Shown here piece after piece: positions 1 through 14,165 of a stretch of 64,000 nt of DNA (positions are counted from its first letter, which is position 1; each line of letters starts with the position of its first letter). The notes beneath the pieces were generated by a model, which saw only the letters and a program-made list of their open reading frames with translations, did no database searches and was not told the DNA's origin. The translations under genes were made by a program, and so were the position numbers. Source of the stretch: Brugia malayi (taxonomy: Eukaryota > Nematoda > Chromadorea > Rhabditida > Onchocercidae); the NCBI RefSeq assembly GCF_000002995.4, contig NW_025062477.1:11824696-11888695 (forward strand), written 5' to 3'.

Positions 1-3000
1 GTTATTATCACCTATTCATTCATATTTAATTTTCAAATTGATTCCGTTACAATGCTTATTTGTATTTCATTGGAATATATTAAATAAATTGCTAATAAAA
101 TAATTATAATTTATGAATAGCGAAAGAGGAAAAAAAAATGATTAATTTCAATTATAAAATATTTGTTTTATTTTTGAAATTGTGTGAATGCAGTGATAAA
201 TAAGAAATAAGAAAGTTAATAAAAGAAAATGGCGGAAATTTTTGATATCAAAAAAAGAAGAAATGATTGATATTAGAAAATTTAATCATTTTTGATAAGA
301 TATTCTGGATAAAATGATTGATTGAGAAGACAATTGTTATTTTGTTATATAAATACGATTGATTACTTTTGAATTGAAATGATAATTAGTTGTTAATTAA
401 AAATCTTTCTGATAATATTTCAATTTTTGCATCGAATATAAATTAATCAATTGAACAGATTATTTCAGCATATTTTTACTTATAGTTTATTGCAGCTAAA
501 GGAGAAAAGAAAGAAGGAAGAATTGCAAGTTGTAAAATAGTATAAATAAATGGTAAAAAGTTGTAATTTTAATCTGATTAGAAGTTTACAAATGAATTTA
601 CATCCTCTGTAAATTTAAAAAAAAAAAAAATTTGGAGAAAAAATTCATATTAGAAATAGATTATCTTATAAATTATATAAACATACTTATAATATTATAC
701 TTATTTTCACTTTTTTCTTTATTAACTAAAATTTATATTTTGAAAAAAAAATTTTTTTTGCAAAGAATTATAATTTTTAGAAACATTGCCAATATATATA
801 TATATATATTTCTTCAGTAAAACTTGAGATTAATATTAATTAATAAGAAAAAATTATTATTGTTATTATTATCAAAATATGAAAAAGTTTTTAATATGTA
901 AAATTTTTAACTAGCCAGTAATTAATCATTTATACATTTTTTTTTTCAGATATTGATAAAATTTAATCAGTATATTAAAAGATGTTATTATTCAATTATA
1001 AAAGGATGCAAAAAATATTTTACAATGTTTTCATTTTATTTATTTTTGTTTTTTTTTTGTTTTTTTTGTTTATTTATTTATTTATTTTTTTTTTTTTTTT
1101 TGGGGGGGGGGAAAAAAATAAATATTCAAATAATAAAATTGTGAACAAAATTTACAAGAAGAAATTCAATAAATTTTTAACTTATTTTAAGCCAAACACA
1201 TGATGTTTAAAATTCAATCAAACCAATTACCATGGTTGCCCGGAATAAACAGAAGCATAAGAGTGTTTAGAAGGACAAATTAGCATAACGATTCATAAAG
1301 CAATCATTTATTTGTGAAGAAGAAGAAGAAGGAGAAGAGGAAAAGCATTATCTTATACAGAGAGGAATGAATGAATTTAATTTCAATGTTCTATGTTTAT
1401 TCAATTCCATTTAGTAAAAATTGATGTTCCAAGTTCATAATAGAGAGGCGGGCAAGCATGGGTAGAAGAGGGATGGCAAACGGGTAGATGAGAATGGGAA
1501 AAAAGAATGGGAAAGAAAGGGTAAGGTTAATTGATTTTTATTTTCAAATTGTTGCAAATGTTTATATTTTTATAGCAAAATTTTTTCAAAAAATAATTAA
1601 AAAATGTAGTAAGAAATAAAAAAATTTTTTTTTTAATTTTAATACTTAATGAAATTACGGAAGGAATATTTATTATTGTTTGATAACTTTTCTTTTTGCT
1701 TTCAGTAAAAATTAAAGTGAATGAAAATTTTTTATTATTTTTCTAATTATTAATCTTTTTATTTAGTATTATTAGTTTTATTAATGTAATTATTATTATA
1801 TTGCTGCAATTATTAAATTAATTGTTATTTAGAATGCGTTTTTTTTTTTTATTTTTTATTTGATGGGATTTTTAGCAAAAACAGTTGAATTAATGTTGTA
1901 AATAAAAAAATGATTAGATTTTAGATTTTTTTAGCATTAGACTGAGATCCTGCTGACCTTTAACCTCTTAACTCAATTATTATCACTGTTATTATTATTA
2001 CTAATATTTAGCATTATTATTATCATTATGATTATTACTATCGTTATCTTTATTAATTATTACTGTCATTCAAAAATTCATCAGAATTAAAAAATCAGAA
2101 ACTGAAATTAAAAACAACAAAGAAAGAAAAGTGAACGGATGAAAAAACTTTGTTGTTTGAGAAATTTAATTAATTCAATAATGAAAATTTGATATTCGTA
2201 AATTAATTAATGAAATTTGTTGAGGAAATAGTTTTTTTTAATTTTTAATATTTTTGAAAAATTTTATGTAACACAAACAATTTTTCATATTTATTTTTTA
2301 AAATAAAGTAACAAATGAGTATTTGCTAAATTTTAACTATTTCTAAATTTATTTAACTCTTTAAAAAGAAAAAAAAACATTTCAATGATTTTTGATCAAA
2401 CTTGAATGCATTCTATAATACAACTAATCTTTTATTCATCATAATTTCATAAAAATATCTAATTATAGTTTTAACTTCAATTTTAATATTTCATTTTTTT
2501 TTTCCTTTTGTATTTTCCATTGGATTTGCAAAAATTTAGAAATATAAATCAAATGTGGTAAACGAATTATTTTTAAACCTTATAATATCATAAAATTAAA
2601 AGTTATTGTTAAATTATAAGAAAAAAAAGACAGAAAGATTGTTTTACTTACATAATTGAAATTAATTATTAAAGTAATCAATTAAATCTTTAATCATTCC
2701 TTTATAATCATAATTACTATTTATTGTCTTAAATCTAGTCTGATTCGATTCGTTGTATGGCAAAATCTTACTCTGTCCCATAACTTGAGCTCCGCCCTTC
2801 GAACTTTCTATTCTTTCATTATCATTATCATCGTCATCATCTATCAACATCATCACCGTCATCATCACTATCATTGTCATTATCGCTGTCAACAGCAATA
2901 ACAACAACAAACAAACAAACAACAACAACAGCAACATGATCGGTAAACAAGAGGCGCACACATATTCGGATATTATCTGAAAGTGTATTGACAACATTTT

Positions 3001-3434
3001 TCTTCATCAGTCCTTTCTCTCTCTTACTGGTAATTAATTCAGTTGTTTACTATTCTTCTGGATCATTTATTTTAAAATAAAAAAAACAAAAACAAATATT
3101 TATGTTTTTTTTTGTCTAAATCCAGCATTTGTTTCTGAAAAAATGATATATATGATATATATAAAAAAACTTAAGTTTTAAGTTTTTTTTATAATAAACA
3201 AAAATTAACATTTTCAAATTTCTAACATATTACTGTAGTAAATTATTCAATAATTATATTTACGGAATCATTTATTGGGTAAAAAACTATTACAGTAAGT
3301 ATAATATATTGATTTGATTGATTATTATCATTTTATTATTATCATTATTATTATTATTATTACTGTTACCAAATAATTTTTATTATTACTAAATAAAAGT
3401 CATATCGAGAAATATTTTGGACGTGAATATTTGG
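1..3434. other. A+T-rich region upstream of the forkhead gene
   Basis: I see no supportable gene here. It is dominated by A and T runs, a G run after T at about 1078-1111, and ATT/CAT-type microsatellites. A somewhat less A+T-rich stretch at about 2740-2960 carries CAT/CAA/AAC triplet runs and may belong to the proximal regulatory region of the forkhead gene, which starts about 500 bases further on. Apparent small reading frames are low-complexity Ile/Phe/Leu strings. Confidence 0.6.
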
Positions 3435-5477
3435 ATGAATTTAACGAAATTTCAAAGGATGGATTTATTTGGCTTTGCTGATTTTTTACCATATTCGAGA
3501 TCAATTTTATCACCAAAAGTAGAAAAAAAATCATTTTATCATCATCATCATCACCATCATCATCATCAACATCATCGTCATCATTATCATCACCATCTTC
3601 ATCCTTATCATAATCATCAACATCATTATTATCTACAACAACAACAACACAAGCAAAATCAACAGCAGCAACAACAACAACAACAACAACAGCAATGTAA
3701 GCAAGAACAAGAACAACAAGATCAACAACAACAGCAGTATGATATTCGTCAGCCAAAATCTCAACCATCCTATATTGGCCTTATTGCAATGGCAATTCTA
3801 AGTTCACGGGAGCAAAAAATGGTACTTTCTGAGGTTTACCAATGGATTACCGACAATTATCCATATTTTCGAACACGTTCTGTTGGTTGGCGAAATTCAA
3901 TCAGACATAATTTAAGCTTAAATGATTGCTTCATTAAAGCTGGACGATCAGCAAATGGAAAGGTAAAAAAAAAAAAAAAACAACAAAAGAAAAAAAAAAG
4001 TCGGTTGAAAAATTATACTTATTTCAAAAAGAAAAAATATCAATTACCTCAGTTTGAGTAGCGTTTACAGTATTATGGTATCAAAAAGTTTGGATTTATT
4101 GAAAGTAAACAATAATAGAATTTTACTGCGTTATATTTAATGTTTGTAATAATTTTAAAATTGAAATTTTCATCTTTTTTATTTCGTATTTCAATTTTTT
4201 TTCTTTTTCATTTCATTTTTCTAGCTTTTTTCTTTCTTTTTTTTTTTTTTTTTTTTTTTTGTTTTTTTCTGTTTTAAAGGGACATTATTGGGCAATCCAT
4301 CCAGCAAATTTGGATGATTTCAAAAGGGGCGACTTTCGAAGACGTCGAGCACAACGAAAGGTTTATAAATTATTCGTATTTATTTATTTGTTTCTTTTGA
4401 AACTTACAATCAAAAATTGATCACTTATTGATTACTAATAGTAATATATTATTTTTTAAATAAAAGTTATGAAATATTGGGAAATAGTTGTGCAAAATTA
4501 TTTTGAGATAAAATATGATAAAAGGCATGCATGAAACATTTGTAAAATTTATTTAAATGAAATAAAATGAAATGTTAGAAAAATGGAAATTTCATAAGCT
4601 GAAAAAGATATGTTATCAGTTGGTTATCAGTTTCATATCAGATTTAGAAAATTTGGGCAATCATCTAACTGTGATAAACCTTTCTGAAAATTTAACAAAG
4701 ATAAAAAATGAATTTCATGGCCTAAATATTAGTTGAGATTAACAATTTCAATTTTTTAATAAAATACCTTTTAGATTTAATAATAAAAATTCTGGCTGAA
4801 CAAATTTTGCTATCAGTTATTAAAATCAGATAAAGTGAATTTTCTCAATTGCCAATGAATTATATATGTTTGATAATAATAATAATAATGCTAGCTAAAG
4901 TAAATTTAGTCAATTTAAAGATTAAAAAGAATCATGATTAAAAATATTCGATCATTTATATATTCATCCAATCATTGAATTAATTTCACTTTACTTTATA
5001 TGAAATTTATATCATTAATTTTAAAACTATAATGATATTTTATATAATTCATTAATGATATTATCACTAATTTTTTATATAATTCATTAATGATAATATT
5101 ATCACTAATTATCAATTTTTTTTAGCAATATAACTGATAATATATTATTAGGAAAAGTTTTCCTTTTCTATCCTTTTTTACTTCATGTAATTAACTAAAT
5201 AATACAAAATATATTATCAAATTTTCATTTAAATTTTATTTTTTTTTAAAAAAAAAGTGAAAAATTTCAGGTACGACGTCATATGGGTTTAATGGTAAAT
5301 GAGGATGAATGCTCCGATGATAGTCCAATTAGTACACCAAAACCAATTAAGAAATCATTTACAATCGAATCAATTTTACGACCAGAATTTCCTCAGCAAC
5401 CTTTGCTACCATTTATGCATGCTCTTTTACCTTTGCCATTACCGTACCACTTGTACAGTAATTACTCTTATGTTTAA
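3435..5477 (+). CDS. FoxQ2-class forkhead transcription factor (3 exons)
   Basis: Predicted DNA-binding nuclear transcription factor. Exons are 3435-3962, 4280-4360 and 5271-5477, all in phase 0, giving 271 residues. The order is a short N-terminus, a His-rich tract (about residues 35-65), a Gln-rich tract (about 67-101), then a complete winged-helix forkhead domain (about 106-200). The recognition-helix signature [17 protein letters not shown] is followed by [31 protein letters not shown] and VRRHMGL. This is the arrangement I associate with FoxQ2 (Drosophila fd102C class), as opposed to FoxA or FoxD. SFTIESIL at 232-239 is an EH1-like Groucho-binding motif, suggesting repression. I chose the ATG at 3435; an in-frame ATG at 3459 is possible, and the frame stays open further upstream only through non-ATG codons. 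The forkhead domain is split by an intron right after GK. Family confidence is high, subclass moderate. Confidence 0.9.
3538..3738 (+). repeat. CAT/CAC and CAA/CAG triplet tracts inside the forkhead exon
   Basis: In-frame trinucleotide tracts encode poly-His (mostly CAT with some CAC) and then poly-Gln (CAA/CAG). They lie between the N-terminus and the forkhead domain and are likely to vary in length between individuals. Confidence 0.85.
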
Positions 5478-6374
5478 ATTGTCTCATTAATATGTTAATT
5501 ATACTAAGATAAAAAAACAAATTTCAAAATAATTTTAGTTTTTTTCCTTTTTTGGAAAAGTTTTTTTTTTCTTTTTTGCTTTTTTTTTTTGTTTATCTTT
5601 TATAATTAAAGTTGAAATTGAAATTTCTTTCTTCGAAATTAAAGTTTCTTTAAAATATGAAAATTTTTTCACTCAAATTATTGTATTTTGATTGTGTTAA
5701 AATGTAAAATTGAAATGTGCCATTGTATTTTATGACTAATTTATTAATTATTATTGTGTCTAATTATTACTATTTTATGAAAAAATATGCTAATTTTTTT
5801 TTTTTTTTTTCATATTAAAAGAATAAAAACATAGCAAATGACATTTTATTAATATGTGCAATTACTTATCATAATTAATTGTGATTAATTTCGCTTAATT
5901 CCAACTTTATCATCTTTGCTAATTAATTTTTTACAGTGATAATTCATTATTCGTTCTTATCACAATAATATGATTTACTCCTTCATCCATAAATTATGAT
6001 TTAATTTTTTATCACAATAAATTATGGTTTATTATTTCGTTACCAAAGTTTTTACAGCATATTAATTTTCATTCATCGATAATGATTATTTCACATTCAA
6101 CATTATTTATCATTGATATTTCTTATCACAATAAGTCATTGTTATACATTGTTATCATGAAAATGAAAAATGATTATATAACTTGATAACAATAATTAAT
6201 GCATTTCTTCTTGTTTTGTAAAAAAATGATGAGATCTCTCCTTTATGCTTCAATTTTCAGAACACCAATGCATATCAGAAATAATCACTGATAATATGAT
6301 AACAGGAAATTGTCAGTATTTATTAAAGTTCCATTATTATTATTATTTATTTATGACTTATTACTCTTTGTGAC

Positions 6375-6639
6375 AATCCATCAATAAATGATAGTAATGG
6401 TAATGATAGTAAAAATAATAATAAAAATAATAGTAATAATAATAACAACAATAATAATAATAATGATAGCAATAACAGTAGTAATAATGACAGTAATGGT
6501 GATAACAATAATAATATTATTAATAATAATAATAATAATAATTGTAATATAAATAATAATAATATAATAATAGTGATAATAATAATAATGAATAATAATA
6601 ATCATAATAATAGTGATAAAACGATTAAGAAGGAAAGGA

Positions 6640-6670
<31 letters not shown>
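6375..6670. repeat. (ATA/ATG)n array followed by (GA)n
   Basis: Interspersed AATAAT, GATAGTAAT and AACAAT triplets run for about 235 bases and are followed by a GA dinucleotide run at about 6642-6670. The 74-residue - strand frame across it is pure Ile/Thr/Val low complexity and is not a gene. Confidence 0.8.
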
Positions 6671-6674
<4 letters not shown>

Positions 6675-9544
6675 TGGAAGACTTCAAAATAGTTTGATGC
6701 TATTAGCAAAGTAACCAGTAATTAACTATCAGTAACACTTTGCAATGATTAATTTTCATTGATTTCTATTGTGTAAGTTATTTTTGTACTTCAAAAACTT
6801 TCAAAATTCCCTGAAAGTAATTTTATGCATATTTTTTATTTTAATAAATTTAAAACTATGCAAAAAATTTGTACCAACTAGGCTAAATAATAATTTAAAA
6901 TTAAATTATTATTAGATATTAGAAAGATTAAAATTGTATACATACTCTGACAATTCTTAAATACATATAACAATATTATTTACTGTAAACATGCTAGTAC
7001 TCATTTATTAATGCTATTAATACTGAAATTAATTTATGAAATTGTAAAAAAAAAACACACTAAAATTAATTAACATTTTTTGAATGAAAAAAATATTTCA
7101 TTCATAGAAAAATGAATGTTTGAAATAGAATTAAAATTTCAATTATCTAATAAATTTTGCTAAAATTTCTTCAAGCAAATTTGTTATTTGTAAATTTTTT
7201 CATGAAACTTACATATAAAACAATATAAATAATTTAATATTGAATGACCAGAATTGATAATCTAATTTTATTTGCCATAATTAATATTTCGATATTACCA
7301 AGATATATGATAACAACAGATTGAGTAATTAATAGATAGTCATCTGTTTATTTCATTTCAAATAAAACATTTTTACTATTTTTAATAAACAAAAAAAAAA
7401 AAAAGAACGAAACTTTATTTTTATAAGGTTGAAAAAGAAAAATGAAAAAAAAATAATGTAAAATAATTGTTTTTATTCAATTTTATTCATTTTTTTTTTT
7501 CAATCGTTTATATTGCTTCAAACAGAAATGAATAAACAAATAACCGGAAAAAAAAATAAAAATTAAAAAATAATTAACTAAAACACAGTTGTCTATGACA
7601 AATGGTTTGGCTAATTTTTTTTTCCTTTTTTTTTTTTTTTTTGGCAAACCTTTCAAATGGGAAAAATGAAATTTAACAGATGATTTAGTTATTTAGTTCA
7701 GTTAGCTCATATTGTAAATGACTAATAAATGCTACAGTGTATGTTTACATTTTAAAATAAATTTTTTAAAAAAACAAAAATAAAAGATTAAAAAAAAAAG
7801 ATAAAACTCAATATAATTATATTTAATTTTACATACAAAAAAAAAGAATAAAATTTAACACAATTTTAATTTATCTATTAATCAGAAAGCATGTAAATAA
7901 AAGTTTAATATGATTATATCCAATTAATATATCTAATTTATATATTAATATTTCTGTTTTCTTTTTCATCTTTTTTTTTAAAATTAATTCATTGTTTTAA
8001 ACAAAACAAATAAATAAATAAATGATTAATTTAGATTTGCTGATAAATTTAAATTTTAATTGTAAAGATTGAAGTATTAAGTATTACTGATAAATTTATG
8101 TATTAATTATAGCTATATGCGTTTAACAAAAAAAAAAAAAAAAAACGATTTAACTTATTAAATGAAAAATTTTTTTTTTGAAACATATAAAATATTTGTT
8201 TAGTAATAAAAAAAATGTTTGCAAGAATGTTTTTAATTGCTATCCAAAAAATCTAAATCATTTGTATGTCTTTTTCAAATTTCTTAAAACGCTGATTGAT
8301 TATTTGGACGAATAAAGTAATTAGGCCTAATTTCAATTCTATTTTATTTATTTCAATACAAAATCAAAAATTGAACAATGAGAATTTTAAGCATAAAAAA
8401 TAAAAAAAAAATGTAAGAAAAAAATGAAGGAAAAAAAACCAAAAAAAAGAAAAAAAAAATGTTGAAATTTTAACAAATACATGTTAATGTTAGACAAAAT
8501 AATATAAAACTACAAAATTTCACTTTTTTCTCCCTCACATAAAAATAAAGAATAAAAAGAAAAAAAAAATTAATAAACATCAATCAGAAGTAAAGAAAAA
8601 TAAAAAAAATATAATTATTATAAATATTCTTTTAAATAAATTTAATTTTAAAATATTAATTTCATTTGTTTCATTTCATTTTGAAAAAAAAAAAAAGAAA
8701 AGACAACAAATAAAATACAAAAAACAAAAGAAGTAAAGCAAAACAAAAAAGAAAAAAAAGTTTTTTTTTTTTTGCAAGTGCTAATTTTCTACTTAAACTG
8801 ATTGAATGAAACAAACAGCTTTCTCATCTTCACTTCTTCTCATCGTCTTTTTAGTTTATTATTAGTTTTAAAAAATCTATTCAATTATTTACAACAATTA
8901 TTAATTAATTAATTAATTAGCCAGTTAGTTAATTAAGTACTTTAAAAGTTATTCATTCAAAATAAATTGCAATATTTGTTGTCAGAAAACTTTTTTTTTT
9001 AAAAAAAAAAAGAAAAAAAGCGATATGAATTATGTAGGAAATAATGTATAAATTTTAAGTGAATTTATACTCAATTAAGCAAAAAAATTTAAACAAATGA
9101 AAAAATAAAAACATAACACATTAAAATTTTCAAATATTATACTTAAAAGATTAATTTTTCATTTGAAAAAAAAAAGTTTCGTTTTTTAAATTAATTTTAA
9201 ACAATAAAATTTTTAAGAAAAATTCGTTCATTATTTGTTTGTTTTTATTTTTGCTTTTTTTTTTCTTTATCTCTTTGTCTTTTTTGCTTTTTTGTCATTT
9301 TTTTTTTTCTACTTTTCGTAGTAAAAATATTTGAATTATTTATTTAACATTTAGCATCTCTGTTTGTTGCTGTTGAAAAATAGAAAACAAAATCAATTAA
9401 TTAATACTTTAGATAAACAAACAGAAACACAGCGAGTAATTAATTAATACTTACAATAAACAAATAAAGTAGCAAAATGTGATACTTTGATTTACTATTA
9501 TTGAGAGAATTGATTGGTGTATTAATTTAATAAATGTTTCACAA

Positions 9545-9785
9545 AAAATTTATTTTTTTTTTAACATATATTTTTATTATTATCAAATAATAATTATTAT
9601 TTATTATTATAATCAAATATTATTATTATTATTAATTATCTTATTGCTATTGTTATTAAAAATTATTTTTTTTTTCTAACATGTATTTTTATTATTATCA
9701 AAAAATTTTTATTATTTATTATTATAATCAAATGTTATTATTATTATTACTAATTATCTTTATTGCCATATTAATATCAAAAAAC
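9545..9785. repeat. Imperfect tandem duplication, about 116-bp period
   Basis: Two adjacent A+T-rich copies share the order: T run, AACATRTATTTTTATTATTATC, TTTATTATTATAATCAAAT, a TTA run, then AATTATCTT. The matching ATTATAATCAAAT blocks sit near 9605 and 9721. Confidence 0.6.
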
Positions 9786-12700
9786 ATGGTGTTAATTATT
9801 ACTGACAAATATTGTTACTATTATTGTCATTAAAAAGTATTATTATTTTTTTTCTAATAAACGTTTTTATTAATATAATATAATATATTAGTTTAAATAA
9901 TGATTTTACTCATTTAATTAATATTATTAATTCCTTTTGAAAATATCTTTTAATTATTTGTTTATTTATTACATATTAGTGCTTCATTACATATATTTTT
10001 AGCATATGTTTTTATTATTATTTAAAAAAAAAGTGTAAGTTTTAGTTTTTTTTTTGGCTTTTCACAATTTTGCAATGTATTAAGTTTTTATAATTTTAAT
10101 TCCTTTGTTATTTAATCAATAAAAATTTTTTATTCATTGAAAATTTTACTCGTAATAGTAATTAAATTATTGGCATATATAATTTGTATAAAGATTCTAA
10201 AAGGTGTTTTTATATTGATTGATAATAGATAAGTGTAATTTTTTGATAAACACAAAAAATAATTTTTTGATTTTTTTTAATTACAAAAAAAGAAATAATA
10301 ATAACAAGTAATTATAACAATATTAATATTAATAATAATAAATGAATTCTGATTAATTTTATTCATTTGAAAACTCTTATTTCATATTATTACTATTATC
10401 ATCTTTTGCTGGATTATTTGCTTAGATTACTTTTAAATAGCAATTCATTTTCCTTTATTATTATTAGTAATACTAATATTATTATTTATTATTATTATTA
10501 AACTTTCTTGAAGAAATAAAATTTATGAATAAGCTCATTAAAGGTTAGTCACACGTTGTGTTCAAAAGTTTTAATGAGAAAATTACAAAAACAAATAAAA
10601 TAAATCAGAAAAACTGAAATAAATTTTAAAAAAAAAAAAATTAAATGAAAAAAAAAAAAAAAATGAAAATGAATTTGGAAAAATTACAAATTTTTTCGAA
10701 TATGTTTGAATAATTTAGTTTTTTTCTTTTTGATTTTTAATCTTTCTCATTTTTTTCAGGTTTTTTTTTTTTTTTTTTTGAAGGAAAATTATTGTTTTAA
10801 AATATTATTTAGCTAAATGGAATGTGAAAAAAAAAAAGACATTATGCATTGTAATTTTAAGTCGTACGTTAAGAATGATTATTTTGATATATTATCATTA
10901 TTTTTGATAAGTTTTTTTTTTTTCTATTTATCTTATTTAGTACCATATCAGTTAATGATAAGATAAAATGTGTTCCTATAAATATCAAACAATTGTAGTG
11001 TGAAATAATCAAGCTACAAAATGATACATATTTTTATTCTCATTCTTATTTACAATGATATAGATAACTTGTTGGTACTACAAATTTTTGCTAATCAAAT
11101 ATTACAAAATGTTTAACATTTGATTGCAATTATTTGGATCAATCATTTGGCAGCATTTACAATTAATTGCGATAGAATTTAATTTATTAATTGATCGATT
11201 GATAATTTATAGGGATTTGTAAGGGAAATTTTTATGATTTGGAAAAAATTTTTTGATACAAATGAATATTTAGTGTAATTGAAATGATTGTAACATTAAT
11301 ATTAATAGAATAAAATTTTATTCTCGATTGATAATTTTACTCTCGAATAATTTCATTGTTATATGTATGTATTAACTATGAGCTATATTGATAAAATGGA
11401 AAAAATAAATGAATGCAAAAATAAGTAAAAAAAAAAAAAAAAACTTTTTTTTGAATGAATATGAAAGATTAGTTAAATTGAAATTTATTATTGCTAAAAA
11501 ATTAACCTTAAACAATAAAGGTTAAATTTCTTAAATAGTAAACATTAGGCATACAACCAAAACGAATTGTTAACAATAAGCAATGATTAAATTGTCACTA
11601 TCAAATGAATGATCTTTACCCTTTACAATTTTTTTTTTTTTTTTAAAAATGAAGGAAGAATTAATAAACTTTTAACAATGGACTTTAAGAATTTAAATTA
11701 TTAACAATAAAATTAGAAGCAATTATCAACACATTAAGCAATGCACATACTTTGTTTACAGGTTAGAACTATTCTAAATAACTGACATAAGCTCAGGTAT
11801 AATTGAAAGATAAGTATTTGGATAAGTGCTTTCAACATTTGCAGTATTAAATTGAAATAGTTTTACAACTGTCTAAAGAATTTTAAATGTGACAATCTTT
11901 AATCTTCCATCGAGAAATTTGCATTTAATAGATTTAATACAAAATTATTTTAACATATTATATTATAATTCCAGTTTTTCGGTTTTTTTTTTTTTTTTTT
12001 TTTCGAAATAATCTATAATAATTATTATCAAAGAATTGCATAATAATATATATTTATATAAGATATAACATAATTAAATTACAATATAGTTTAATTTAGT
12101 CGATTGCTATCTATATGATAGCAAAAATTTGCGAAAGTATATAATATATGTGTAGTATTTTTTCTTCTTTTTCAATTTTAAATAAATAATTTTTAATTTT
12201 TATTAAGCTTATACAAGTTCTATGTTGCTAATTAATTAAGAAGAAACAGTATATAACAAATTATTTATGATCTTTCAACATAAAATTAATCATTTTACAA
12301 TCATTACTAGCAGATTTAAATTTTGAAGTACAAAAAAAGTGCTACTAAAACAAACAATATAAATAATGAATAAATAAATAATTTTAAAACGTTACTTAAA
12401 TTCTCAAATTATGAATTTAATTGTTGAATGGAATAAAATTAAATGATAAAACAGCAAATGTATTTATTTTTATTTGTCTAAAAATCTATTTGATTGCTAA
12501 AACTAATATCAAGTAATATCTTAATGAAAAAAAAAAAAAAAAACTTTTTTTTTTTTAAGAATGTTGGATCATAGAAGTAATGTGAGAGAGATTATAAAAG
12601 TAAGTGGTTGTCATAGAAGTAATTTTCGTTTATTCATTTTTTTTTTTTTTGTTCAAAAAAAAGCTTTTGAGAGAGAAATTACAAATTAAAATTACATTTT

Positions 12701-13824
12701 ATGCACAATGGTAACAAAAAAAAAAAAAAAAAAAAAAGTGAAAGGGACAAAGACTTCCTTTTAAGTTAAACTGACCGATTTATTTTTTTTTTTCTTTCTT
12801 TTTAGTAAAATTTCTTCTGCGATTTCATTTAAATTTTCACTTTTTTTCTTTTTGAAAAAAAAGTGAAAATGTAACGAACACATTTAGAAATCATTTTTTC
12901 AACAAAAATATTTTATTTAAAAGATAGAACGAAAAGTCATTTATAACAAATTTTAACATAAAAATAAGATACATCGAATGGATATAAAATGTTCCATAAT
13001 TTTTTCCTTTTTAATCATTCATTTATTTTCCTATGAAATTTTTACAAATTTAATGAAAAATTATTAATTTATAAAATGAGATTTGTAATTTAAAATGAAT
13101 TTTTAACTTATAAAAAAAAAAAAAAAATCCTTCTTTTCTTTCTATAAATAAATCAAAAATATTTTTGTTTTCTCATTTTTGCTTTATATGCAATGCAAAT
13201 TCTAATATTAGTATCACCACATTTTAAAATACTATTATATATACATAAATATATAAATAAATTACGACAGATATTTGATTATTTCAATCAATTCTTCTTA
13301 GCTTAGCTATTATTTTTGCATTTCTACTTATTATCTTCAAATGAATGCATTGTTTCACATTTCAGAATATTACAATCTTTTTGCTATGAATCAATCAGAA
13401 ATGATTTGAATCAAAATAATAATTTCAATTGAGAAATTCCATTGAAATTAATCACATCTAGCATAGTGCGATAAATGATCAAAAATTTGATAATTATTAC
13501 TAAATTATCATTTAACTCATCCAATCATTTCAATATTTAACAATAACAAAAAAAGAAAAAAAACAAACAAACAATAGAAATAACAATAACAAACAACAAT
13601 AACAATAATAGCAGCAGGAGAAGTAGCAGTAACATAAAAATAATGCAAGGAATTTTTTAAAAAACGTGATGGTGTCAACTTGCTGATGATATGATTTGAA
13701 ATTGATATATTTTTAAAGTGTAACTCTATCTTTGACTTTTATCTTATTCTTAGAGATGATCATAAATGAATCTTTCAAATTTTTAACCATATGCATTTAA
13801 CAAATCGATTTGTTAGAGGTATTA

Positions 13825-14020
13825 CTTATTTATTTATTATTATTATCATTATTTTTATGTTACTGCTCTATTATTATTATTATTATTATTACTATTATTA
13901 TTATTGTTATTATTATCATTATTATTGATTTTTATTCTTCTTCTTATTATTATTGATTATTATTCCTATTATTATTGTTATCATTATTGATTATTATTAT
14001 TATTATTATTTTGTTGCTGT
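13825..14020. repeat. (TTA)n microsatellite block
   Basis: Long runs of TTA/ATT triplets with occasional TCA, TTG and TTC interruptions lie immediately upstream of the SnoaL-like gene. A pentanucleotide TTCAT run follows at about 14137-14161, just before the chosen start codon. Confidence 0.85.
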
Positions 14021-14165
14021 TATTATTATGATTAAAAGAAGACGAGAAGATGAAGGATGGATTGTTATTGATATTACAATAATCATTTTAAAATGTGATC
14101 ATTTATCAGATAAAGCCAAACAACAACTGTTCACACCATTTCATTTCATTTCATTTCATTTATTC

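Larger units (their letters stand above)
5478..14165. other. 8.7-kb A+T-rich gene desert
   Basis: No coding exon could be supported. The stretch holds homopolymers, AATAAA-like strings (one at 5822-5827 could serve the forkhead mRNA), ATA/ATG triplet arrays, a GA dinucleotide run and an imperfect duplication near 9.5-9.8 kb. It separates two + strand genes and could be 3' UTR, regulatory or inert sequence. Confidence 0.6.

Noticed and set aside
2662..2997. 111-residue - strand frame with Leu- and Asp-rich runs
   Set aside because: It runs across CAT/CAA triplet repeats. The non-repeat part has no homology I recognise and no splice context.
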